Source: Gemmatimonadota bacterium (lineage in GTDB: Bacteria > Gemmatimonadota > Gemmatimonadetes > Longimicrobiales > Gaopeijiaceae). From it: 5,194 bases of DNA. Shown in pieces: positions 1 through 5,194 of the stretch. The notes under the pieces are model-generated. The model was given only the letters and a program-made list of their open reading frames with translations. It was not told the DNA's origin and did not search any database. The number at the start of each line of letters is the position of its first letter. Positions within the stretch are counted from its first letter, which is position 1. A program made the position numbers and the translations under genes. Location: contig JAHHMJ010000594.1 in assembly GCA_018678395.1 (NCBI GenBank), forward strand, positions 1 to 5,194, written 5' to 3'.

Positions 1-2340
1 GTCTACAAGTCGACGGACGGCGGGGAGACGTGGACCAACGTCGGACTGCCCGACTCGCATCACATCGGGCGGGTCGTCATTCACCCCGACGACCCCGACG
101 TGGTCTACGTGGCTGCACTCGGCCACCTCTACTCGGACAACGAGGAGCGCGGGCTCTACCGCACGACCGATGGGGGCGCCTCGTGGGAGAAGGTGCTGGC
201 TCCGATGTCGGAAGGACGCCACATCGGCGTCGTCGACATCGCGATGAATCCTCTCGACCCGAACGTCCTCTACGCCTCGAGCTTCGACAAGGTGCGACTG
301 CCGTTCACCTACGATCTCGGTGGTCCGGGAAGCCGGATCTACAAGTCCACCGACGGCGGAGATTCGTGGGAGATGCTCACGGAGGGGCTCCCGATGGGCA
401 TGCTCGGGCGCATCGGCATCGACGTGTTCGACGGCGATCCGAACATCGTCTACGCGACGATCGAGAACGCCAACAAGGAGGGCATGTCCGACGAGGAGCG
501 GCGGCAGGAACTCCTGAACCACGAGTCGTCGAACGGGATGATCGGCGGTGAGGTCTACCGCTCGGACGACGCGGGGGCCACTTGGCGCAAGGTGAATCCG
601 GACGACCAGCCGATCGGCGGACAGCCGGCGTACTACTACGGGCAGATCGTGGTCGACCCCAACGACGCGGACGTCGTCTACGTCCTCTCGATCTCGACGT
701 TCAAGTCAGAGGACGGCGGGCAGTCCTGGCAGGGGCGCGCGCTCGGGCACGGGGGTGACGACCACGCCCTCTGGGTCAACCCGGAGGACTCCGACCACAT
801 GATCCTCGGCCACGACCACGGCATGGGAGTCACGTTCGACGGCGGTGCCAACTGGTACCACCCCGACTTCCAGTCGCTCGCGCAGTTCTACGCCATCGGG
901 TACGACATGTCGTATCCCTACCGCGTGGCGGGGGGACTGCAGGACAACGGCTCGCACATGGCCTACAACACGAACCCGGCGGGCGGCCCGATCCGCTACG
1001 AGATGTGGGATCGGATCGGGGGTGGCGACGGCATGTACAACGTCTTCGACACCTGCACCAACCGGTACCTCTACAACGAGTCCCAGTTCGGCCCCATCTC
1101 GCGCCTGGACCTGTGGACGGGTGAGCGGACGGGAATCCGTTACGACGACCCCGATCTGCGCTGGAACTGGAACGCCCCCATCCAGCTGTCCGCCCACGCC
1201 TGCGACGTGGTCTTCCACGCGGCCAACAGACTGCTGCGGTCGGACAACCGGGGTGAGTCCTGGGAGGTCATCAGCCCGGATCTGACCAAGGCCGATCCGG
1301 CCACGCTCACGACGGGGAAGGGCGGGGACGGCAACATCCAGTACGCCACGATCACCACGATCGACGAGTCCCCGCTGGTGCAGGGCCTCATCTGGGTCGG
1401 CACCGACGACGGCAACGTGCAGGTGACCAGGGACGGCGGCGAGACGTGGACGCTGCTCAACGACCGCATCCCCGACAATCCGGAGTACTGGGTCAGCCGG
1501 GTCGAGGCGTCCAATCACGAACCGGGCACCGCCTACGTGAGCTACACCGGCTACCGGCGTGACGACTTCCGGCCCTTCGTCTACAAGACGACGGACTACG
1601 GCGAGACGTGGACCTCGATCGCGGCCAACCTCCCGGACGGGCCCATCAACGTGGTCCGCGAGCACGACGAGAACCCCGACTTCCTCGTCGTGGGCTCGGA
1701 GTTCGGCGTCTTCGTCTCGCTGAACGGAGGCGGGGCATGGACCGCCATGAAGAACGAGATGCCCACGAACCCGGTTCACGATCTGCACATCCACCCGCGC
1801 GAGGACGATCTGATCGTCGCCACGCACGGCCGCGGCGCCTACATCGCCGATGTGAGCGCGCTCGCGCAGGTGACCGACGAGGTGCTGGCGTCGGACGCAT
1901 GGTTCTTCGAGCCGGAGGATCGCGTGCGGTGGCAGCATGCCGACTTCACCAACTACGGGTCTTCGAACTTCAACGGTGAGAGCGAGCCGGAGGCGGTGAA
2001 CCTGTACTACTGGGTGGGTGACGGCGCGGGCGACGACGTGACCTTCACCATCTATCAGGGCAACCTGGCAATCGCCGAGTTCGAGGGCGTGGCCCGGTCC
2101 GGGCTGCACGAGGTCGAGTGGCGCATGGACCGCCGCCGCGAGCGGAGTGCGGCCGAGCAGGCGGAGATGCGCGAGCGCTTCGAGCGCTTCGGTCGGGCGG
2201 CGCCCGAAGATCAGGTCCGATACGTGTCCGAGCCGGCGCCCGTGGGTGACTACCGGGTCGTGATGTCGGTCGGCGGCCAGCCGGTCATGGAGCACGAGGT
2301 GTCGATCCTGCGCGACGAGTGGTGGAGGGACCGCCGCTGA
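1..2340 (+). CDS. Asp-box (BNR) repeat beta-propeller protein, sortilin/VPS10-like, 5'-truncated by window edge
   Basis: The reading frame is open from base 1 to the TGA at 2338-2340, giving 779 visible residues with the true start upstream. Ten Asp-boxes of the form S/T-x-D/N-x-G-x-x-W are visible, with first residues near 4, 55, 116, 188, 236, 278, 414, 476, 530 and 573. These mark beta-propeller blades as in BNR-repeat glycosidases and VPS10/sortilin. Between boxes recur phrases such as HPDDPDVVYVAALGHL, GGLQDNGS and GGGDGMYNVF, which I recall from the roughly 1000-residue bacterial 'WD40/YVTN/BNR-like repeat' or 'VPS10 domain' proteins. So perhaps 150-300 residues, probably including a signal peptide, are missing. 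After the last blade (residue 620 onward), a beta-rich C-terminal domain with the PVGDYRVVM phrase resembles the FlgD-like/Ig-like sandwich of this family. Location outside the cytoplasm is inferred from the family. The substrate is unknown, and the sialidase-type catalytic arginines cannot be assigned. The annotation as a hydrolase is therefore unproven. Confidence 0.9.
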   Translation, partial: VYKSTDGGETWTNVGLPDSHHIGRVVIHPDDPDVVYVAALGHLYSDNEERGLYRTTDGGASWEKVLAPMSEGRHIGVVDIAMNPLDPNVLYASSFDKVRLPFTYDLGGPGSRIYKSTDGGDSWEMLTEGLPMGMLGRIGIDVFDGDPNIVYATIENANKEGMSDEERRQELLNHESSNGMIGGEVYRSDDAGATWRKVNPDDQPIGGQPAYYYGQIVVDPNDADVVYVLSISTFKSEDGGQSWQGRALGHGGDDHALWVNPEDSDHMILGHDHGMGVTFDGGANWYHPDFQSLAQFYAIGYDMSYPYRVAGGLQDNGSHMAYNTNPAGGPIRYEMWDRIGGGDGMYNVFDTCTNRYLYNESQFGPISRLDLWTGERTGIRYDDPDLRWNWNAPIQLSAHACDVVFHAANRLLRSDNRGESWEVISPDLTKADPATLTTGKGGDGNIQYATITTIDESPLVQGLIWVGTDDGNVQVTRDGGETWTLLNDRIPDNPEYWVSRVEASNHEPGTAYVSYTGYRRDDFRPFVYKTTDYGETWTSIAANLPDGPINVVREHDENPDFLVVGSEFGVFVSLNGGGAWTAMKNEMPTNPVHDLHIHPREDDLIVATHGRGAYIADVSALAQVTDEVLASDAWFFEPEDRVRWQHADFTNYGSSNFNGESEPEAVNLYYWVGDGAGDDVTFTIYQGNLAIAEFEGVARSGLHEVEWRMDRRRERSAAEQAEMRERFERFGRAAPEDQVRYVSEPAPVGDYRVVMSVGGQPVMEHEVSILRDEWWRDRR

Positions 2341-2654
2341 GCGTCGTCGAACTGCTGTCGGCGATCCCCGAGGCCTCGATCGATCTGCACGGGTTCTCCG
2401 CCCGGCAGGCCGAACAGCGCGTGATCGGCTTCGTCGAGGGAAGGGCGCGCTCCTCCCCCGGAGCGGTGGTCGAGATCGTCACCGGCAAGGGGGCCCGCTC
2501 GGCGGGTCCAGCGGTGTTGCCGGGACTGGTCCGCGAGCTGCTGAACGGGCCGCTCGCTCCGCTCGTCGCGGAGTGGGCCGGTGCGGTGGGCGGGGGCGCC
2601 GTGCGGGTCCGTTTACGCCGCGCGCGGTCGTCCCGAGGACGGTCCCCGCCATGA
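2319..2654 (+). CDS. Stand-alone Smr-domain protein (putative nuclease/nucleic-acid binding)
   Basis: This 111-residue protein is almost entirely one Smr domain, the small MutS-related fold found at the C-terminus of MutS2 and in single-domain proteins. The two diagnostic motifs are present: DLHG at residues 22-25 and TGKG at 55-58, followed by RSAGPAVLPGLVRELL and a late glycine-rich strand (GGGAVRVRL, 91-99). Smr domains nick or cleave DNA or RNA in characterised proteins; recent work ties some bacterial members to cleavage at collided ribosomes. No MutS ATPase or other domain is attached, so its target here is open. The C-terminus is basic (RRARSSRGR). The listed start is a GTG inside the previous gene, giving a 22-bp overlap. 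A second GTG follows at 2322, and a CTG at 2337 sits 6 nt after a good Shine-Dalgarno sequence, so the real N-terminus may be up to six residues shorter. The domain itself is unaffected by this choice. Confidence 0.85.
   Translation: MVEGPPLSVVELLSAIPEASIDLHGFSARQAEQRVIGFVEGRARSSPGAVVEIVTGKGARSAGPAVLPGLVRELLNGPLAPLVAEWAGAVGGGAVRVRLRRARSSRGRSPP
2324..2330 (+). promoter_or_regulatory. Shine-Dalgarno-like GGAGGGA inside the start region of the Smr gene
   Basis: The sequence GGAGGGA lies downstream of both candidate GTG starts (2319, 2322) and 6 nt upstream of an in-frame CTG at 2337-2339, which overlaps the preceding stop codon as CTGA. It either serves a CTG start coupled to termination of the propeller gene, or is a chance purine run coding for glutamate and glycine. 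No comparable ribosome binding site precedes the GTG codons. Confidence 0.4.
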
Positions 2655-2657
2655 CGC

Positions 2658-2684
2658 TTGCATTGCGGGGTGACGACGTACGAT
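2658..2684 (+). promoter_or_regulatory. Possible sigma70-type promoter for the cold-shock gene
   Basis: TTGCAT (2658-2663) and TACGAT (2679-2684) resemble -35 and -10 boxes, each with four of six consensus bases, separated by a short 15-bp spacer. They sit just after the Smr stop codon in the only sizeable gap before csp. Transcription from here would start near 2690 and give a leader of about 120 nt. This is a pattern match only; the spacer is one to two bases below optimal. Confidence 0.35.
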
Positions 2685-2698
2685 CTTGGCCGAAAATG

Positions 2699-2718
2699 CT
2701 ACGGCTCGGGTGCCGTAG
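2699..2718 (+). other. Stem-loop at the 5' end of the csp leader
   Basis: CTACGGC (2699-2705) is perfectly complementary to GCCGTAG (2712-2718), leaving a six-base loop TCGGGT. No T-run follows, so it is not a convincing intrinsic terminator for the Smr gene. If the promoter at 2658-2684 is real, this hairpin begins within about ten bases of the transcript's 5' end, where it could stabilise or regulate the cold-shock mRNA. The fold is visible in the sequence; the role is inferred. Confidence 0.45.
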
Positions 2719-2758
2719 GCCCGGCGCGGGGGTCGCTTAGACCGCGCGATGTCCAGAT

Positions 2759-2788
2759 GTCGGATTGTACGGGACACCCGCTTCCGAC
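2759..2788 (+). other. Two-tier stem-loop upstream of the csp ribosome binding site
   Basis: An outer stem GTCGGA (2759-2764) / TCCGAC (2783-2788) encloses an inner stem CGGG (2770-2773) / CCCG (2777-2780) with a three-base loop, separated by an asymmetric internal loop. It ends 11 bases before the AAGGAG Shine-Dalgarno sequence. Such an element could modulate translation of a cold-shock mRNA with temperature, as leader folds do for E. coli cspA, but no homology to that leader is claimed. Confidence 0.4.
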
Positions 2789-2799
2789 GATGGCACAGC

Positions 2800-2805
2800 A
2801 AGGAG
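2800..2805 (+). promoter_or_regulatory. Strong ribosome binding site of the cold-shock gene
   Basis: AAGGAG ends 7 nt before the ATG at 2813. It is the best Shine-Dalgarno match in the window with an ATG at proper spacing, fixes the csp start and suggests high translation. Confidence 0.8.
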
Positions 2806-2812
2806 CAGGTAG

Positions 2813-3019
2813 ATGCGTACGACCGGCACTGTGAAGTGGTTCAACGACCAGAAGGGCTTCGGGTTCATCACGCCCGAGGATGGTGGTCGTGACTGCTTCG
2901 TCCACCACTCCGCGATCCAGGCCCAGGGTTTCCGCACCCTGGCCGAGGGGGATCGGGTCGAGTTCGAGGTCGCCGAGGGCGCCAAGGGGCCCGCGGCGGA
3001 GAACGTGGTCAAGCTCTGA
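2813..3019 (+). CDS. Cold-shock domain protein (CspA/CspB family RNA chaperone)
   Basis: A complete single cold-shock domain of 68 residues, the usual length for CspA/CspB-type proteins. These five-stranded beta-barrel proteins bind single-stranded RNA and DNA in the cytoplasm and melt mRNA secondary structure. The family opening GTVKWFN is at residues 5-11, RNP1 (KGFGFI) at 14-19, and RNP2 reads CFVHHS at 28-33, where E. coli and B. subtilis proteins have VFVHFS. The aromatic surface is therefore mostly kept (Trp9, Phe10, Phe16, Phe18, Phe29, His31), with His32 replacing the second RNP2 phenylalanine. The C-terminal half ([18 protein letters not shown], then GPAAENV) is canonical. The ATG at 2813 is supported by AAGGAG 7 nt upstream. 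The gene appears to be its own transcription unit, with a candidate promoter and structured leader upstream and a strong terminator 22 bases after the stop. Whether it is cold-induced or constitutive cannot be read from the sequence. Confidence 0.96.
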   Translation: MRTTGTVKWFNDQKGFGFITPEDGGRDCFVHHSAIQAQGFRTLAEGDRVEFEVAEGAKGPAAENVVKL

Positions 3020-3041
3020 ACCACCGCGTTCAGGCCGATCT

Positions 3042-3084
3042 CGGGCCGCCCTGCGCAGATGCGCGGGGCGGCCCGCTCCTTTTC
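3042..3084 (+). terminator. Strong rho-independent terminator after csp
   Basis: CGGGCCGCCC (3042-3051) pairs perfectly with GGGCGGCCCG (3066-3075). The stem continues inward through a T-G wobble and GCGC/GCGC to an AGAT tetraloop at 3057-3060, giving about 15 pairs in all. The T-rich tail CTCCTTTTC follows at 3076-3084. No A-run lies on the other side, so it works in the + direction only. It isolates csp from the downstream genes. Confidence 0.9.
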
Positions 3085-3127
3085 GGGGGCTCCCGTGAGG
3101 CACCTTCGCGTGCCCGAGGGGTTGTTC

Positions 3128-3143
3128 CCGGCGCCGGCGCCGG
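3128..3143 (+). repeat. 16-bp perfect GC palindrome in the intergenic gap
   Basis: CCGGCGCCGGCGCCGG is its own reverse complement and also contains two tandem GGCGCC units. It lies in the 110-base gap (3085-3194) between the csp terminator and the small membrane-protein gene. I see no convincing promoter in that gap; the nearest candidate, TTGTTC at 3122 with AGATTC 18 bases on, is weak. The palindrome could be a binding site or simply low-complexity GC sequence. Confidence 0.5.
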
Positions 3144-3194
3144 AGAGATTCTGGCGACCCGGTCTTCGACTCCTCGGCAACGGACACGCGAGCG

Positions 3195-3398
3195 ATGAAG
3201 TATTTCGGATATCTGGTGGGTGTGGTCTGGATCTTCCTCGTGCTGTCCGCCTTCGGGATCGCCCGGGACGGGGCGGCCGCCGGCCAGCCCGACGTGGCGT
3301 TCTGGTGGTCCGTGATCGGTAGTCTGCTCGCCATCGCCACTCTCGGCGCCTTCATCGGTACGATGATCCACAATCGGGTCGGTCCGCGACCCCACTGA
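3195..3398 (+). CDS. Small two-helix membrane protein of unknown function
   Basis: A 67-residue hydrophobic protein that I do not recognise as a named family. Two transmembrane segments are clear, at about residues 4-23 (aromatic and Val/Leu-rich) and 37-58 (starting at a Trp-Trp pair). They are joined by a short polar loop with Arg24, Asp25, Gln31 and Asp33. Both ends are short: MKY at the front and HNRVGPRPH, with two arginines, at the back. By the positive-inside rule both termini probably face the cytoplasm. The ATG start has only a weak purine stretch upstream (GCGAGCG), so expression may be low. The stop lies 13 bases before the FAH-family start and no terminator intervenes, suggesting cotranscription. 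The ORF ends in typical coding composition and has a sensible membrane topology, so it is probably real; the function is unknown. Confidence 0.7.
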   Translation: MKYFGYLVGVVWIFLVLSAFGIARDGAAAGQPDVAFWWSVIGSLLAIATLGAFIGTMIHNRVGPRPH

Positions 3399-3401
3399 CG
3401 T

Positions 3402-3406
3402 GGAGG
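3402..3406 (+). promoter_or_regulatory. Shine-Dalgarno GGAGG deciding the FAH-family start
   Basis: GGAGG lies 5 nt before the GTG at 3412 and overlaps the alternative upstream GTG at 3400, which has no Shine-Dalgarno sequence of its own. This favours 3412 as the true start. Confidence 0.65.
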
Positions 3407-3411
3407 ACCGG

Positions 3412-4029
3412 GTGGAACTCCGCCCATCGAAGATCCTGTGCGTGGGCAAGAACTATCGCGCCCACGCGGCGGAAATGGGGGGCGCCGTCCCCTCGGAGCC
3501 GCTTCTCTTCTTCAAGCCCCCGTCCGCCCTCATCGGTTCGGGCGATGCGATCGTGCTCCCCGCGTCTTCCGGGCACGTCGAATACGAGGGGGAGATCGCC
3601 CTGGTGCTGGGCCGGCGGCTCCGGCACGCGTCGCCCGAAGAGGCCCTGGCGGCGGTCTCGCACGTGCTCCCGCTCAACGACGTGACCGCCCGGGACTTCC
3701 AGCGCGCGGACGGGCAGTGGACGCGAGCCAAGGGGTTCGACACGTTCTGCCCGGTCGGCCGTCCGGTGCCGGCCTCTCCCGAGCTTCTGGCCGACCTCGA
3801 GGTGATCACCACGGTCGACGGGGTGGAGCGCCAGCGGGGTCGGGCGAGTGACATGGTCTTCTCCGTGGCGGACGTCCTCGCGTTCGCGTCGAGCATCATG
3901 ACCCTGGAGGCGGGTGACCTGATCACCACGGGCACGCCCGAGGGTGTGGGCCGACTCGAGCCCGGCATGACGGTCCGCGTCGAGATCCCGGGCGTCGGGG
4001 CGGTCGAGAATCCGGTCCGAGCGGGCTGA
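3412..4029 (+). CDS. Fumarylacetoacetate hydrolase (FAH) family protein, FAHD1/YcgM-like
   Basis: A 205-residue single-domain FAH protein, close to the size of FAHD1 and E. coli YcgM (about 220). The family opening KILCVGKNYRAHAAEMG is at residues 7-23. By comparison with FAHD1, His18 and Glu21 match its catalytic His-Glu pair; Glu59, Glu61 (in VEYEGEIAL) and Asp90 (in LNDVTARD) match its metal ligands; and Lys107 (WTRAKGFD) matches the active-site lysine. The TGTPEGVG loop is at 173-180. The metal-dependent reaction is on a beta-keto or acylpyruvate-type acid: C-C hydrolysis, decarboxylation or tautomerisation. Oxaloacetate or acylpyruvates are plausible, but the substrate cannot be read from the sequence. 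The start chosen is GTG 3412; GTG 3400 would add four residues. It lies between a small membrane protein (13 bp upstream) and an aminotransferase (4 bp downstream), consistent with an operon. All key residues are intact. Confidence 0.93.
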   Translation: MELRPSKILCVGKNYRAHAAEMGGAVPSEPLLFFKPPSALIGSGDAIVLPASSGHVEYEGEIALVLGRRLRHASPEEALAAVSHVLPLNDVTARDFQRADGQWTRAKGFDTFCPVGRPVPASPELLADLEVITTVDGVERQRGRASDMVFSVADVLAFASSIMTLEAGDLITTGTPEGVGRLEPGMTVRVEIPGVGAVENPVRAG

Positions 4030-4033
4030 CCCG

Positions 4034-5194
4034 GTGACCCTTCCTTCCAGCAGTCGGCTGGAGCGACTCCCCGGCTACCCCCTGGCGGACGTTCCCCGTC
4101 TGCGACGTGAACTTCGCGCGGCCGGCGTCGACGTGATCGATCTCGGCGCGGGTGATGCCGACCTCGCGCCACCCCCGGTCGCGGTCGAAGCGCTGCAGGC
4201 CGCGGTGACCGTCCCCGGGATGTCGCGCTACCCCTTCCAGCTGGGTCTTCCGGCGTTCCGCGAGTCCGTGGCCGCGTTCATGAAGCGTCGCTTCGGTGTC
4301 GAGGTCGATCCGTCCGAAGAGCTGCTGCCGCTGATCGGGTCGAAGGAGGGGATCGCGCACCTCGCCTTCGCGCTGCTGGACCCGGGCGACGTGGCCGTCC
4401 TCCCGGATCCCGGCTACCAGGCATACCGGGGCGGTGTGGTCCTCGCCGGAGCGCAGCACCACACGGTCCCGCTGCGGCCCGAGAACGACTTCCTGATCCC
4501 CCTCGGCGATCTCACGGCGGACGTCCGGGACCGCATGCGCATGCTGGTCCTGAACTATCCGAACAATCCGACGACGGCCGAGGCTCCGGCCGCGTATTTC
4601 GAAGAGGCGATCGCCTTCTGCCGGGAGCGGGGGGCGGCCCTGGTGCACGACCACGCCTACTCCGAGGTGGCGTTCGACGGGTATCGGCCGCCCAGCGCTC
4701 TTCAGGTTCCCGGTGGGAGGGACGGGGTCATCGAATTCCACTCGATGTCCAAGACCTTCAACATGACGGGGTGGCGGCTGGGTTGGGCCGTCGGGGATCG
4801 CCGGCTGATCGGCGCGCTCTCGAGGGTGAAGACCTTCGTGGACACCGGCGTCTTCCTGGCCGTGCAGGCCGCCGGCGCTGCCGCGCTCGATCAGGGCGAA
4901 GAATGGGTACACGACAACGTGGCGATCTTCCAGCAGCGAAGGGATCGGGCCGTGTCGGCACTGCGCGATGCCGGCTTCGACGTCTCGGTGCCCCGCGCCA
5001 CGATGTATCTCTGGATCCCGGTACCCGGGGGCGAGCCCAGCGAGGACTTCGCACGCCGGGCGCTCACCGAGGAGGGCGTGGTCGTGCTGCCGGGCGCATC
5101 GCTCGGTCCGGGAGGTGAGGGCTTCTTCCGCATCGCCCTGACCTCCGAGCCCGAGAGGCTCGCGGAGGCGGCACGCCGTCTCGGGCGCGTAGCC
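4034..5194 (+). CDS. PLP-dependent class I/II aminotransferase, DapL-like, 3' end cut by window
   Basis: The frame is open from GTG 4034 to the window edge (387 codons), so only the last few residues of a roughly 390-400-residue enzyme are missing. The fold-type I landmarks are in order: RYPFQLG (65-71), IGSKEGIAHL (101-110), PDPGYQAY (124-131), NYPNNPTT (174-181), the PLP-nitrogen aspartate Asp206 with Tyr209 in HDHAYSEVAF, the Schiff-base lysine Lys240 in FHSMSKTFNMTGWRLG, and the carboxylate-binding Arg366 in FRIAL. The GSKEG, AFDGYRPPS and SKTFNMTGWR phrases most resemble the LL-diaminopimelate aminotransferase (DapL) group and related alanine/aspartate aminotransferases. DapL would make LL-diaminopimelate for lysine and peptidoglycan, but the substrate is not certain. 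Oddities are NNPTT instead of NNPTG and GAGDADLAPPP where relatives have GxGDPDxPTP. No clear Shine-Dalgarno precedes the GTG, which follows the FAH stop by 4 bases, so translation is probably coupled. Confidence 0.93.
   Translation, partial: MTLPSSSRLERLPGYPLADVPRLRRELRAAGVDVIDLGAGDADLAPPPVAVEALQAAVTVPGMSRYPFQLGLPAFRESVAAFMKRRFGVEVDPSEELLPLIGSKEGIAHLAFALLDPGDVAVLPDPGYQAYRGGVVLAGAQHHTVPLRPENDFLIPLGDLTADVRDRMRMLVLNYPNNPTTAEAPAAYFEEAIAFCRERGAALVHDHAYSEVAFDGYRPPSALQVPGGRDGVIEFHSMSKTFNMTGWRLGWAVGDRRLIGALSRVKTFVDTGVFLAVQAAGAAALDQGEEWVHDNVAIFQQRRDRAVSALRDAGFDVSVPRATMYLWIPVPGGEPSEDFARRALTEEGVVVLPGASLGPGGEGFFRIALTSEPERLAEAARRLGRVA

Noticed and set aside
30..551. Frame of 173 codons on the + strand inside the propeller gene
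   Set aside because: It is out of frame with ten clear Asp-boxes and is very arginine-rich, as expected from shifted high-GC codons.
10..1740. Recurrent GACGGCGG-type strings considered as DNA repeats or a CRISPR-like array
   Set aside because: They encode the Asp-box motif at irregular spacing within one reading frame, so the repetition is a protein-level feature.
706..2295. Long open frame of 529 codons on the - strand
   Set aside because: It lies wholly antisense to the Asp-box propeller gene, is rich in Val/Arg/His/Gly from mirrored GC-rich codons, and shows no recognisable motif.
2699..2718. Hairpin read as an intrinsic terminator for the Smr gene
   Set aside because: The stem is only 7 bp and the downstream bases are GGCCCGGCG with no T-run; a leader stem-loop for csp fits better.
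2699..3427. Open frame of 242 codons on the - strand spanning the csp region
   Set aside because: It runs across csp, its terminator and the small membrane gene, all convincing on the + strand. The product is low-complexity Pro/Arg-rich with no domain.
3923..4912. Open frame of 329 codons on the - strand
   Set aside because: It is antisense to the aminotransferase, whose catalytic motifs are unmistakable. The translation has the Arg/Gly/His-rich look of a shadow frame.
1..5194. Search for an undescribed defence, mobile or biosynthetic system
   Set aside because: No transposase, integrase, reverse transcriptase, toxin-antitoxin pair, repeat array or tRNA-flanked boundary was seen; the recognisable genes are housekeeping or metabolic types.

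Overview
The window is GC-rich (about 66-70% by eye), densely packed, and every supported gene lies on the + strand. The Asp-box (BNR) propeller protein at the left end is of a type very common in Gemmatimonadota and also found in Bacteroidota, Acidobacteriota and other environmental bacteria. With the high GC, GTG starts and tight gene spacing, a Gemmatimonadota-like genome is my best guess. This is inference from family recall, not a database result.

Layout. (1) Bases 1-2340 hold the 3' end of a large exported-type beta-propeller protein with ten Asp-boxes; its N-terminus lies outside the window. (2) A small stand-alone Smr-domain gene (2319-2654) overlaps its end by up to 22 bp. (3) A 158-base gap carries a plausible promoter and two stem-loops that would lie in the leader of a cold-shock protein gene (2813-3019). 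That gene ends at a strong intrinsic terminator (3042-3084). (4) After a 110-base gap with a 16-bp palindrome comes a 67-residue two-helix membrane protein (3195-3398). It is followed closely by a fumarylacetoacetate hydrolase (FAH)-family gene (3412-4029) and, four bases later, a PLP-dependent class I/II aminotransferase resembling the DapL group (4034 to the window end, lacking only its last few residues).

There appear to be three expression units. The first is propeller-smr, probably translationally coupled. The second is csp, a monocistronic unit with its own promoter, leader and terminator. The third is the membrane protein-FAH-aminotransferase run, whose last two genes could act together in keto-acid or amino-acid metabolism. 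I see no mobile element, CRISPR array, tRNA, rRNA or defence-type cassette. Nothing here clearly amounts to an undescribed system; the best leads are the csp leader structure, the smr start site and the FAH-aminotransferase pair.
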